42,218 nucleotides of DNA from AM-2324 sp042091035 (GTDB lineage: Bacteria > Bacteroidota > Bacteroidia > Chitinophagales > Saprospiraceae), in contig JBELIG010000007.1 in the NCBI GenBank assembly GCA_042091035.1, positions 1 to 42,218 on the forward strand, in the 5' to 3' direction. A program made the translations under genes and the position numbers. Positions 16,052 to 24,786 of the stretch are shown piece by piece. Under the pieces are notes generated by a model, which did not search any database, was not told where the DNA came from, and was given only the letters and a program-made list of their open reading frames with translations. Within the stretch, counting starts at the first letter, position 1, and each line of letters begins with the position of its first letter.

Positions 16052-17558
16052 ATCAGGCCTCTAGATTTTAATTCAAGATATTTATTGATACTATTTATGG
16101 TAAGGTTTTGAGGTGTGGTAAACACCGTTTGAATCCCATAATTCCTAAGGATCTGTATCATGTTTTTCTTCTCAAGAATATACTTATTCGCTATTGTCTT
16201 CATGTACACATCCTTTGTGTTTTTGACGACTGAATGTTGCAGGGCTTTAACTTCTGTGTTCTCAAAAACGATCAAGACCAATAAATGTCTTTTGTTGATT
16301 CTTCGAATATGTGGCAGGGCATTAGTAAGTGCTGTAAGTGTCTCAAAATTGGAGAACAAGAATATCAAGCTTCTTCGGTTGATCAGTTTTCTTGAAATCT
16401 GGAATAACAACTCATAGTTTGCCTCTGTATTTCGGTAGCGTTCATTATAAAGCGCATTCATAACCTTGCGCATCTGAGCAGGGTTATTGTTTGCCTTCAG
16501 TGTAGATCCAATCTTATCTGAAAAACTGATCAAGCCAGCCTTGTCTTGTTTTTGGAGCGCAATATTGGTGAGTACAAGACTTGAGTTTATGGCATAATCT
16601 ACCAAGCTTAAACCTTCAAAAGGCATATTCATCGGTCGGCTCTTGTCTATTAGGAAATAGACTTGTTGAGACTTTTCATCTTGGTAGTGATTGACCATAA
16701 GAGTGCTTAGCCTAGAGGTAGCCTTCCAGTTTATGGTTCGAACATCATCTCCAGAAACGTAATTCTTGATTTGTTCGAATTCATAGGANNNNNNNNNNNN
16801 NNNNNNNNNNNNNNNNNNNNNNNNNNNNNNNNNNNNNNNNNNNNNNNNNNNNNNNNNNNNNNNNNNNNNNNNNNNNNNNNNNNNNNNNTGGTTCGAACAT
16901 CATCTCCAGAAACGTAATTCTTGATTTGTTCGAATTCATAGGAGTGTCCAATTTTCCGAAGTTTTTTCACACCCAATTCTGTTTGGATTTTCTTCAGTGA
17001 TAGGAGTGAATAGCGCTTCATTTGATAGATCGAAGGAAAAACTTTGATCTCAGCTTCTGCTTGGATCGTGTATTTTCTTTGTGCTAGATTTAAGGGGGTA
17101 TTCAGAAAAAATTGGAGATCTCCAAATCTATATAAACCCCTGCTCTTAGGTTCTATTTTGTATTCGAGTATGAAAGGCTCGTTTTGAAGTTTGCCTTTTA
17201 TTCCAAAATCAAAGACTTGAAGTTCTTGGGGAAGCTCATCTATACATTCAAAGGATAGATGTCGAGAACCATTGTTTTCAATCCGAATTTTAATGGTGTT
17301 CTTATCACCTAAAGACAAGACTTTGTTGGGAAAAACCCGCTCTGCATTCAGCGGATTTCTTGTACTAAATAGATAAATTAGGTCGATAAGACTTACGGAC
17401 AAGTAGCAATAGAAAACAACCTTTGCGAAGGCAAAGAAAGAAGGGCCAATGAAATGTGTTGCTATGAATAAGGCAATGAATCCTCCGAATATCTGGAAGA
17501 ATCGCTTGCTTAAAAACACATGGCCAAACGCATAATTGTTGTTCTTCTTTTTGCTCAT
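16048..17558 (-). CDS. DUF58 domain protein, split by an assembly gap
   Basis: The partner protein of MoxR in the second module. Read as given it appears as two pieces: 17558-16731, which runs through the Ns, and 16698-16048. The 55 bp at 16889-16943 recur at 16734-16788. Removing 16734-16888 (one copy plus the 100 Ns) joins 670 nt to 686 nt, exactly 452 codons including the stop. The joined frame encodes the DUF58 signature GDDVRTINWKATSR across the junction. The repaired protein is 451 aa with two N-terminal membrane helices (about residues 12-60), a beta-rich central part and a C-terminal vWA-like domain (VYFLIDKSRPM as the degenerate metal site). The MoxR gene lies 2 nt upstream. A true disruption is unlikely. 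Confidence 0.9.
16734..16788. repeat. 55-bp direct repeat, copy left of the gap
   Basis: Identical over all 55 bases to 16889-16943 and directly adjoining the N run. It is best read as un-merged overlap between two contigs. Confidence 0.93.
16789..16888. other. assembly gap of exactly 100 N
   Basis: A run of exactly 100 unknown bases, the conventional scaffolding filler length. The flanking 55-bp identity and the frame continuity of DUF58 suggest that no sequence is missing. Confidence 0.97.
16889..16943. repeat. 55-bp direct repeat, copy right of the gap
   Basis: Second copy of the segment at 16734-16788. It encodes DUF58 residues SYEFEQIKNYVSGDDVRT on the minus strand. Confidence 0.93.
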
Positions 17559-17560
17559 TC

Positions 17561-18586
17561 TTATCTAGGTACCTCTGTTCTTTTGATAATGTTTTCGATA
17601 ACCTCTCTACTACTTACTCCTTCCATTTCACGCTCTGGCGTCAAGATGATCCTGTGATTAAGTACATGAAATGTTACAGCACGGATATCATCCGGTATCA
17701 CATAGTTTCTGCCATTCAATGCAGCCATTGCCTTAGAGGCTTTCATGATCGCTAAGGATGCTCTTGGTGATGCACCGAGGAATAGATCCTGAGAGATTCT
17801 GGTATCTTGGATGATCTTTGCTATATAGTCCAGCAGTTCGTCTTTTATAACCACATCTTCCACCATCTCCATGGCCTTTTTGAGGTTCTTAGGTTTGACA
17901 ACCGCTTTTACTTCTTTTTGGGATAGTTTACCCGAGAAGTCATTTTTGAATCGCTTTAAGATGGATATCTCTTCGCTGAGTTCTGGATAGTCTACAATCA
18001 GCTTAAAGAAGAATCTATCGAGTTGCGCTTCTGGGAGTGCATAGGTTCCTTCTTGTTCTACTGGGTTTTGAGTCGCCATTACGATGAAAGGGAAATCCAT
18101 CTGGTAGGTTGCCCCATCCACTGTAATTTGATGTTCTTCCATAACCTCAAAGAGTGCAGCTTGAGTCTTTGCCGGTGCTCTGTTTATTTCGTCTACCAAA
18201 ATGAAATTTGAGAATACTGGTCCTTCTTTGAAGTTGAATTCACCGGTCTTAGTATTATACACTGAAGTACCAACAACATCCGAAGGCATAAGGTCTGGTG
18301 TGAATTGTATCCTTGAAAAATTGGTACTTAGGCTTTTTGCTAGCATTCTAGCACTCAGCGTTTTTGCTACACCAGGCACACCCTCCAACAAGACATGTCC
18401 ATTACAAAGGAGGGCAACAATCAGGAGGTCGATCAATTCTACCTGGCCTACAATGACCTTTGACAATTCAGTATGTATGGAGTTTCTCAAATCTCTGATT
18501 GGCTCAAATAGTAAAGCCTCAGCTGCTGGCTCAACTTGTTGAGTCTTTTGATCTTCTGTGTTTTCCAAATTTGTTTGCTCTTCCAT
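17561..18586 (-). CDS. MoxR-family AAA+ ATPase (DUF58-associated)
   Basis: A 341-aa ATPase of the classical MoxR subfamily. Walker A is GVPGVAKT (near residue 68), Walker B is FILVDEINRAP, and sensor 1 is ATQNPVEQEGTYALPEAQLD with the downstream arginine in DRFF. The C-terminal lid helical domain ends with SSREVIENIIKRTEVPR. MoxR proteins act as chaperone-like ATPases on vWA-type partners, here DUF58, whose start codon follows 2 nt after the stop. The gene begins 2 nt after the DUF4350 stop, so the module is a single transcript. Acidic residues 1-25 precede the ATPase core. Confidence 0.95.
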   Translation of the reverse strand: MEEQTNLENTEDQKTQQVEPAAEALLFEPIRDLRNSIHTELSKVIVGQVELIDLLIVALLCNGHVLLEGVPGVAKTLSARMLAKSLSTNFSRIQFTPDLMPSDVVGTSVYNTKTGEFNFKEGPVFSNFILVDEINRAPAKTQAALFEVMEEHQITVDGATYQMDFPFIVMATQNPVEQEGTYALPEAQLDRFFFKLIVDYPELSEEISILKRFKNDFSGKLSQKEVKAVVKPKNLKKAMEMVEDVVIKDELLDYIAKIIQDTRISQDLFLGASPRASLAIMKASKAMAALNGRNYVIPDDIRAVTFHVLNHRIILTPEREMEGVSSREVIENIIKRTEVPR

Positions 18587-18588
18587 GA

Positions 18589-19896
18589 TTATTTATTTTC
18601 ACTTAAATGGTAGAAATTTTCTAATTGTCTGTTTAGCTTGATGAGGTCTTTTTCCTCCACATTCATCAGCCGTTCAATATACAAAATAACAGCGCCGACC
18701 TTCTCAATTTGTTCCACTGGTATATTGATGCGTTTTGCTGTATCCTCGATCTTTTCCTTCTTGAAGGCATCAAAGTTTAGCCCATACTCTTCTTTGATGT
18801 AGTTGTTGAACATAGCTATTTGGATCTTGCTAATCTCATTGTGATCTTTGCTTTTATAAAATATATAAGCACTTTGTTCAATGAACTCCAAACTCCTGTT
18901 TTTCTTTTTACCTAATACAGGAATAGGCCTTTGCTGCCTTTTTGCTTGAAAAAGGAAGAATAGTATTATCCCAGTTAGGATGAGGTACCAACTATATTTT
19001 AGAGCGGGATTAGCAAATATATAACTCAATGGACCATTGTTGTTGATCGCTCGATTTGCATTTCTTTGTGCATTTGCAAAAGAGCGTAAGCTTCTTGCTT
19101 CTGAGTTGAAGACATCTAGCAGTATTTGGTCTGATTTAAAGTTATTAAGTACCGCTTCAAAATAGGCTAGGTTCTGCTGTTCTGTAAGACTATAATTTGA
19201 AAATACGAGTGGGCAAAGATGTACATAGAGCACTCCATCCCCCATTGGGATGCTGAAATAATGAGTATCTCCATTATCGTCCTGATAGTTGTCATCCTCG
19301 ATCAGACCTTTTGAATCAAAGAATCGGTAGAATTCAGGATCTACATAGTAATATTTGAATTTGAAAGTCCCCTTGGGATAGGTGAAATTAAGTCTTTGCT
19401 CAGGAAGATTATCTGAATTATCTAGTTTGACAGTAAGGGATTCAGTGCTGAATTCTTGGAAGCTAAAATAATCTTCCTCTGGTATCGATGTATTTCGGGC
19501 TATGAACTCTTGAAAGGTCTTCCTATACGTATCGTAAAACTCGGAGAAGAAATAATTATTGGTATTGAGGTCAAGGAAAAGGTGGGCATCATTTCCTTTT
19601 TCACAATAAGCCTTTATCAATTCTAAGCTGCTAGAATCATGTGCCATATGACCAATATACATGTACGATCCTTTTGTAGTGGACTTGTTGAGACTTTTTT
19701 GCAGACTATCCCTGAGATAAGTTATTTCAAAATAGTCATCGATCAACTCCTGGCTTATAGCCAAGTCAAAAGGTTCATAGCTTTCAAGCCTATATTTTGA
19801 ACGCCAATCCGTACTAGGTTCTTTCCAAGTAGTGTACAAGATTAGTCCAATACAGAAAATTATGATAATCGTAATTATGCCGTTTCTACCCATCAT
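18589..19896 (-). CDS. DUF4350 domain membrane protein
   Basis: A 435-aa protein anchored by an N-terminal transmembrane helix (residues 6-24, IITIIIIFCIGLILYTTW) and a second helix near 302-322 (YSWYLILTGIILFFLFQ), with an extracytoplasmic domain between them and a cytoplasmic C-terminal tail. Topology and position match DUF4350 proteins, which precede MoxR in this conserved cluster; the function is unknown. The central domain contains an alpha/beta region (YIGHMAHDSSSLELIKAY) resembling the family's ThuA/GATase-like part. The first 11 bp of the gene overlap the end of the DUF4129 gene, indicating coupled translation. Confidence 0.82.
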   Translation of the reverse strand: MMGRNGIITIIIIFCIGLILYTTWKEPSTDWRSKYRLESYEPFDLAISQELIDDYFEITYLRDSLQKSLNKSTTKGSYMYIGHMAHDSSSLELIKAYCEKGNDAHLFLDLNTNNYFFSEFYDTYRKTFQEFIARNTSIPEEDYFSFQEFSTESLTVKLDNSDNLPEQRLNFTYPKGTFKFKYYYVDPEFYRFFDSKGLIEDDNYQDDNGDTHYFSIPMGDGVLYVHLCPLVFSNYSLTEQQNLAYFEAVLNNFKSDQILLDVFNSEARSLRSFANAQRNANRAINNNGPLSYIFANPALKYSWYLILTGIILFFLFQAKRQQRPIPVLGKKKNRSLEFIEQSAYIFYKSKDHNEISKIQIAMFNNYIKEEYGLNFDAFKKEKIEDTAKRINIPVEQIEKVGAVILYIERLMNVEEKDLIKLNRQLENFYHLSENK

Positions 19897-20605
19897 TTTC
19901 CTGTTTTAATCCCTTTAGAATCGAATTGACATTTGCCTCAATGGATTTGTAATATTGTAAAAGGGAAGATGCTGTAAAATCGGTATTGCTATACCACACA
20001 TATTCAAAGCTTAGTGTTGCTTTTTTAAAGTCAATAAAATACGGTGAACCCTTTAGTTCTGTTTGATATTCGCCATTTGTTTTTTGCTTTTTCCAGCTGA
20101 TTTTTTCCGATTCATTGAGTTGTTGTATCGCTAAAAGGTATTGAAGTCGGATGGCAACATTATAGGCCTCTTCTTTTAAAGCTTGCTTTATGAAGTAACG
20201 AAGGTCTTTATTTTCTAAGTCCTCTTCAATCTGCTCAATCTTTTCTAACCATTCCCCCTTTGTCTTTATAGCACGGTTTCTCTTGAATGCACCTGATTGT
20301 ATTAGGAAATAGATTAATAGTATAATTAGAAGGCCAATAAACACCCAAGCAAAAATCTGAAAGGATGCAGATAAACCATCGAAATTAAAACTCTTTCTTT
20401 CTGGAGTCTTAGTGAATTCATCGTCCTCAGTTGTATCGTCCTCTGATTCTAATTCTTTAGAAAAATCACATTTTTGGACTTGCTTTTCCCAACTTAAAGA
20501 ATCAACTCTAAACGACTGTTGAGCATGAGAATCATTGCTTTGGAGCAGGATACCAATACTCAATAAAAGGAGCAGATAATATGTCTTTTTACTTGTTTGA
20601 TTCAT
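19886..20605 (-). CDS. DUF4129 domain membrane protein
   Basis: A 239-aa protein with a signal peptide (residues 1-28, SNDSHAQQS at the cut), a short acidic extracytoplasmic segment, one transmembrane helix (residues 85-105) and a cytoplasmic DUF4129 domain (about 140-225) with the typical ALKEEAYNVAIRLQYLLAIQQL and FEYVWYSNTDFT segments. DUF4129 proteins of this cluster are much shorter than the transglutaminase fusions seen elsewhere. It is packed between SpoIIM (1-nt gap) and DUF4350 (11-bp overlap) and is presumably part of the same membrane complex. Confidence 0.82.
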   Translation of the reverse strand: MNQTSKKTYYLLLLLSIGILLQSNDSHAQQSFRVDSLSWEKQVQKCDFSKELESEDDTTEDDEFTKTPERKSFNFDGLSASFQIFAWVFIGLLIILLIYFLIQSGAFKRNRAIKTKGEWLEKIEQIEEDLENKDLRYFIKQALKEEAYNVAIRLQYLLAIQQLNESEKISWKKQKTNGEYQTELKGSPYFIDFKKATLSFEYVWYSNTDFTASSLLQYYKSIEANVNSILKGLKQENDG

Positions 20606-20606
20606 A

Positions 20607-22505
20607 CTATTCCCGGATCAGGCCTCTTATATTTTCTTGTTTTCCAAATTGATCGAGCTGTTTTAGTAAACTAAGGGCTTCCTTCTTTTCCTTGTGTATA
20701 TATATGAATTGGCAAACACCTAGTGACATGAAAATTATGAAGTTCAATAAATAGAAATGGGTCACAAATGTGGATACGATCAATTCAAAGTTTTGACCCA
20801 ACAAACTGCTTGGATCTAAATTGTTTGACATGAAGGTAACCAACAAGCCATTCAAGAGAACAAAGCCAATAAGTCCTATGAAGCCAATAATGGATATCAA
20901 TGCTATCATTCCTATAAAGGCTGGAAAGTTGCTAAAGAAGGCTTTTGAGCCAAGTTGAATACCCTTCAGACTTCCCGAGACGTAGATGGCAAAACAAATA
21001 CAGATCAAGAAAGGCAGTAAGAAGAGTAGTTTCAAAATAAAGAAAGGAATTGAAGCATATAGAATGAAGAAGCTACCCAAAATACTTAGGAGCACCATAA
21101 ATCCAATCAAGTTTGCTTTTGTTGGATTCTTGATCATAAATACACCCTCGATTCTGTTCAGTGCTTTTTCCTCAAGTTTGCTGATATTCTGAAAGATCAT
21201 CCACAGGCAAACAATGATAGACAGAATGAACAATGCAGGACCAATAGATTCCTGATGAATATTGAAGTAGGTATTTATATCTGTGAAGAAATAATCTATA
21301 GAATCTACGAAGTAGCTGAAGCTATCCAGTCTGCTTTCATCTACCTCGGGGATATCAAATAATTCTATGAGATAACCTATGGCTATTAGAATCGAGAATG
21401 TGACAGAAAGTGTAAGATATTTGCTCCAGTTTTTGAGGTACATATTGACCGCATCTGAGAAGACCTCTTGGCCTTTTTTTGCTTTGTAAAATAGAACACT
21501 TATCTCGTTTTCTCTGCTTATACTTGGCTCCGTGATTTGATCAAAAGCCCCTTGTTTTTTTCTTCTATAAGGGAGGTAGTAAAAGTAAAAGAAGGTAAAG
21601 AAGAAGCAAGATAGAATAAAGATCAACCGTAGGAAATCAGGTAACATAGTTAGTCGCGTAAAGAAGCTTTCTACGAAGCCTGCAAAGATGATCAGCGGAA
21701 CTACTCCTAAAAACACGGAGCTTGCCTCTCTGGCTGATTTTTGAAAAGACTTTAGTCGGTTTAAGTGTCCTGGGAAGAACATCCCTCTTGCTAATATAAG
21801 TCCAGCTCCTCCACTAAGTATGATAGCAGGAATCTCTGTAGAGCCATGCATCCAGATGGCTAGGAAAGATTCTGTGCCAAGTCCTTCTTTGATGAACATG
21901 TACTGGAAAGCTCCAACCATGACCCCATTTTGAAGCAGGATATAAAAGCTTCCGATTCCTCCTGTAATCCCCAGAACGAAACTAATAAGAGCTACATATA
22001 GGTTGTTGAAGGTTATATAGATTTGCATACTTAGGGGATCACTATCCTTGTACACATACATAGGGTCTCCCTTCTCAATATTTTCTAGGGTCATATCTAC
22101 ATAACTGTCTCCGAGTATTTGTCGGATAAAGCTTAGGTTCTCTTCCTGTTCAGCAGACAGGGCGCCAATAAGCATGAAGACCAGAAAAGTAATCAAACTG
22201 AGTTGAAGCGGTCGCCTTGCATTATATAGTCTGTAGGGTAGCATGGTACCAAAAAAATACCGGAGCCCTTTGCGTTTAAACTTATTGTTGAGGAACTGTA
22301 GGTTTAGGTATGCTGCGAAGTTATTGAGAACTCCTTTTATAGATCGAGATTTATAATAGGTCTTTGAAAAGGAATAATCTTCGCCTACTTGAAGAAAATC
22401 TTCACTCATCTTGCCTGGTTTACGCTTTAGACTATTGGAGTGAATATCTTCGGAAAGAGCCTGCCAACGTTTCAAATTGTTTTTTATAAACTTGGACTCT
22501 TTCAT
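20607..22505 (-). CDS. SpoIIM-family protein fused to a second membrane domain
   Basis: A 632-aa polytopic membrane protein. Residues 1-330 correspond to the stage II sporulation protein M family, with the central motif IYITFNNLYVALISFVLG followed by GSFYILLQNGVMVGAF and IWMHGSTEIPAI. Stand-alone SpoIIM proteins of Bacteroidota are about this size (320-330 aa). Residues 345-600 form an additional region with some five or six predicted helices (for example LTLSVTFSILIAIGYLI; FIGMIALISIIGFIGLIGF) and a charged cytoplasmic tail. The extra half looks like a separate membrane protein joined in frame; I cannot name its family. The gene is first in the minus-strand module and diverges from the RDD gene. 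Confidence 0.85.
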   Translation of the reverse strand: MKESKFIKNNLKRWQALSEDIHSNSLKRKPGKMSEDFLQVGEDYSFSKTYYKSRSIKGVLNNFAAYLNLQFLNNKFKRKGLRYFFGTMLPYRLYNARRPLQLSLITFLVFMLIGALSAEQEENLSFIRQILGDSYVDMTLENIEKGDPMYVYKDSDPLSMQIYITFNNLYVALISFVLGITGGIGSFYILLQNGVMVGAFQYMFIKEGLGTESFLAIWMHGSTEIPAIILSGGAGLILARGMFFPGHLNRLKSFQKSAREASSVFLGVVPLIIFAGFVESFFTRLTMLPDFLRLIFILSCFFFTFFYFYYLPYRRKKQGAFDQITEPSISRENEISVLFYKAKKGQEVFSDAVNMYLKNWSKYLTLSVTFSILIAIGYLIELFDIPEVDESRLDSFSYFVDSIDYFFTDINTYFNIHQESIGPALFILSIIVCLWMIFQNISKLEEKALNRIEGVFMIKNPTKANLIGFMVLLSILGSFFILYASIPFFILKLLFLLPFLICICFAIYVSGSLKGIQLGSKAFFSNFPAFIGMIALISIIGFIGLIGFVLLNGLLVTFMSNNLDPSSLLGQNFELIVSTFVTHFYLLNFIIFMSLGVCQFIYIHKEKKEALSLLKQLDQFGKQENIRGLIRE

Positions 22506-22606
22506 TTAAATGGTATGGCTTTTTAGTTGTTTCCTTTCAATTTATTACATTGTAAATATAAATAAAACTTGGTCGTATACAAGATTTTATATAATGTAAA
22601 AACAGG

Positions 22607-23323
22607 ATGAGAAGTATAAGTATAGAAAGTAGTCAGGGCGTACTAATTGATTATAAATTGTCATCAGTAGCGGCAAGATTTGGGGCGAGTTTTATAGATA
22701 TGATTCTATATTATATTTATGCTATGGTGATCGCAAGTCTTTTTGGCAATTTTTCCTTTGGGTTTATTCTGCCGGTGATTTATCTGCTGTCTTTTATGCT
22801 TTACTATATTCTCATGGAGCAATATTTTGGAGGCCAGACGATAGGGAAGAAGGTGGTGAACATTAGAGTGGTGCGAGTTGATGGAGAACCATTGACCCTG
22901 GTAGATTCTGCCATGCGTGCTTTTTTACTATTGTTTGAGGGCTTTTTCACTATAGGCACATTAGCTATTCTAATTTCTGGTACATCAAGCATGCGTCAGC
23001 GCTTAGGTGATGTGGCAGCAGACACTGTGGTTATCAATATCCCTCAGAAAAATTCACTACGTCTTTCTCGCTTAGGTCAACTTGATGAATTATCTAAAGA
23101 AGATGTTGTTTACGAAGCGGTCAAAGTATTTTCTGAAGAGGATATGTTGTTTATCAAAACAGCAATCGAGGATTATCAAAAATATAAGGATCAGATTAGA
23201 GCTCAGGTCATTGAGAATTTAGTTAAGAAATGTCTTGAAAAGATGGAGCTTAAGCTCGAAGTCAAAAACAAAATCAGCTTTTTAAAACAGCTGATAAAAG
23301 ATTATGTAATTCTAACTCGATAA
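22607..23323 (+). CDS. RDD family membrane protein
   Basis: A 238-aa protein with the RDD domain in residues 15-150: ARFGASFIDMILYYIYAM carries the Arg/Asp pair, followed by further helices and GGQTIGKKVVNIRVVRVDG and RQRLGDVAADTVVI. The C-terminal 85 residues are a charged helical cytoplasmic extension. RDD proteins are regular members of the MoxR/DUF58 cluster, and this gene diverges from it across a 101-bp gap that must contain both promoters. RDD proteins have been proposed as ion transporters in some bacteria; nothing here identifies a substrate. Confidence 0.88.
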   Translation: MRSISIESSQGVLIDYKLSSVAARFGASFIDMILYYIYAMVIASLFGNFSFGFILPVIYLLSFMLYYILMEQYFGGQTIGKKVVNIRVVRVDGEPLTLVDSAMRAFLLLFEGFFTIGTLAILISGTSSMRQRLGDVAADTVVINIPQKNSLRLSRLGQLDELSKEDVVYEAVKVFSEEDMLFIKTAIEDYQKYKDQIRAQVIENLVKKCLEKMELKLEVKNKISFLKQLIKDYVILTR

Positions 23324-23341
23324 ATTATTCCGCTTTTATGT

Positions 23342-23349
23342 TAATTTTG
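23342..23349 (+). promoter_or_regulatory. -7 promoter box (TAATTTTG)
   Basis: An exact TAnnTTTG match 19 nt before the ATG at 23369, in the short gap after the RDD gene. No clear -33 element is visible. Confidence 0.45.
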
Positions 23350-23368
23350 CCCTTCAAATAATAGCAAA

Positions 23369-24781
23369 ATGGGCAGAAGAAGGAAAAACAAGATCTACCA
23401 GGGGATTGAAATCACAGGTATTGCTGATAAAGGTAAAGCAGTAGGACGAACAGAAGAGGGTGAGGTAATCTTCGTAAAGGGCGTTGTACCTGGTGATGTG
23501 ATCGATGTATTGCGCACTAAGAAGCGATCCAAATATATGGAGGGCCGTGTGATAGACTATCAAAAATATTCTGAAGATCGAGTGGATGCCTTTTGTGAAC
23601 ATTTCAATTATTGTGGCGGTTGTGATTGGCAAAATATGGCCTATGAAACACAGCTAAAGCATAAGCACACTGTAGTTGAAAATGCTATTCTTAGACTTGG
23701 GAAGTCAGAGCCCAAGGAGTTTCTACCTATCGTTGCTTGTGAGGATACTACTTTTTATAGAAATAAAATGGAATTTAGTTTTTCATGTAAGCGCTGGTTG
23801 AATCCAGAAGAACTTAGTGATGAGACTATCTCCAACAAAGAAGATGTTCTTGGTTTCCACCCCAAAGGTGCCTTTGATAAAATTATTGATATTAATAAAT
23901 GCTGGTTGCAGCCAGACCCATCCAATGCCCTTCGTTTGGAATCCAAACGTATAGCTATCGAGCATAACTTGACTTTCTTTGATGCCTATTTGAATGAGGG
24001 ATTCATGCGTAATATGATCATCAGGATGAGTACCACGGGTGAACTCATGCTGATTTATGCATTCTATGAGAATGATCAAAAAGCAATCAAAGCATTTTTG
24101 GATGCTATATTAGAATGCTTTCCGCAGATTACATCTTTGTTTTATGTAATCAATCCAAAGAAGAATGACTTCTTGTTGGACCTAGATTATGAGCTGTATC
24201 ACGGAAAGAATCACATTGTCGAGCAGTTAGGTGATGTTAAGTTCAAAGTAGGACCTAAATCATTTTTCCAGACCAATTCAAAGCAGGCCAAAGTGCTTTA
24301 TGATAAAGTTGTTGAGTTCGCAGGCTTAGACGGAACACAGAATGTATATGATTTGTATACCGGAGTTGGATCGATAGCACTTTATGTTTCCAAATTCGCA
24401 AAGCATGTTGTTGGGGTTGAGGAAGTGCCTACTGCCATTGAGGATGCAAAAGTGAATATGGCGATGAACGAAATAGACAACTGTACCTTCTATGCAGGGG
24501 ATGTGAAAGCAATACTTACGGATACTTTCGCTGCTGAACATGGTAAGCCAGACCTTGTGATTACCGATCCTCCAAGAGCAGGAATGCACGGCGATGTTGT
24601 TGAGATGTTCTTAAAATTGGAATCTCCTCGTATTGTTTATGTGTCTTGTAATCCTGCAACACAGGCTAGAGATATTCAATTGCTGAGCGAGAAATATGAC
24701 CTGATAAAGGTGCAGGCTGTGGATATGTTTCCAAATACGCACCACATCGAGAGTGTTGCACTATTAGAATTGAGAAAGTAA
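23369..24781 (+). CDS. rlmD: 23S rRNA (uracil-5-)-methyltransferase RlmD-like
   Basis: A 470-aa RNA m5U methyltransferase of the TrmA/RlmD/RumA family. Residues 10-65 are a TRAM RNA-binding domain. The [4Fe-4S] cysteines are C76, C82, C85 (CEHFNYCGGC) and C178. The SAM-binding segment is NVYDLYTGVGSIAL near residue 326, the TDPPRAGMHG motif is near 397, and the catalytic cysteine lies in YVSCNPAT near 420. The target is most likely U1939 of 23S rRNA, by family assignment; Bacteroidota homologues are not all tested. It ends 5 bp from the convergent murI stop. Confidence 0.88.
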   Translation: MGRRRKNKIYQGIEITGIADKGKAVGRTEEGEVIFVKGVVPGDVIDVLRTKKRSKYMEGRVIDYQKYSEDRVDAFCEHFNYCGGCDWQNMAYETQLKHKHTVVENAILRLGKSEPKEFLPIVACEDTTFYRNKMEFSFSCKRWLNPEELSDETISNKEDVLGFHPKGAFDKIIDINKCWLQPDPSNALRLESKRIAIEHNLTFFDAYLNEGFMRNMIIRMSTTGELMLIYAFYENDQKAIKAFLDAILECFPQITSLFYVINPKKNDFLLDLDYELYHGKNHIVEQLGDVKFKVGPKSFFQTNSKQAKVLYDKVVEFAGLDGTQNVYDLYTGVGSIALYVSKFAKHVVGVEEVPTAIEDAKVNMAMNEIDNCTFYAGDVKAILTDTFAAEHGKPDLVITDPPRAGMHGDVVEMFLKLESPRIVYVSCNPATQARDIQLLSEKYDLIKVQAVDMFPNTHHIESVALLELRK

Positions 24782-24786
24782 GTGTT

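Noticed and set aside
16734..16943. The 55-bp direct repeats could be target-site duplication or a tandem duplication around an inserted element.
   Set aside because: The segment between them is only Ns of a filler length, and the collapsed version restores a conserved motif and the reading frame exactly.
18201..18542. 113-codon open frame opposite the MoxR gene.
   Set aside because: It is antisense to a conserved ATPase with no protein-family resemblance.
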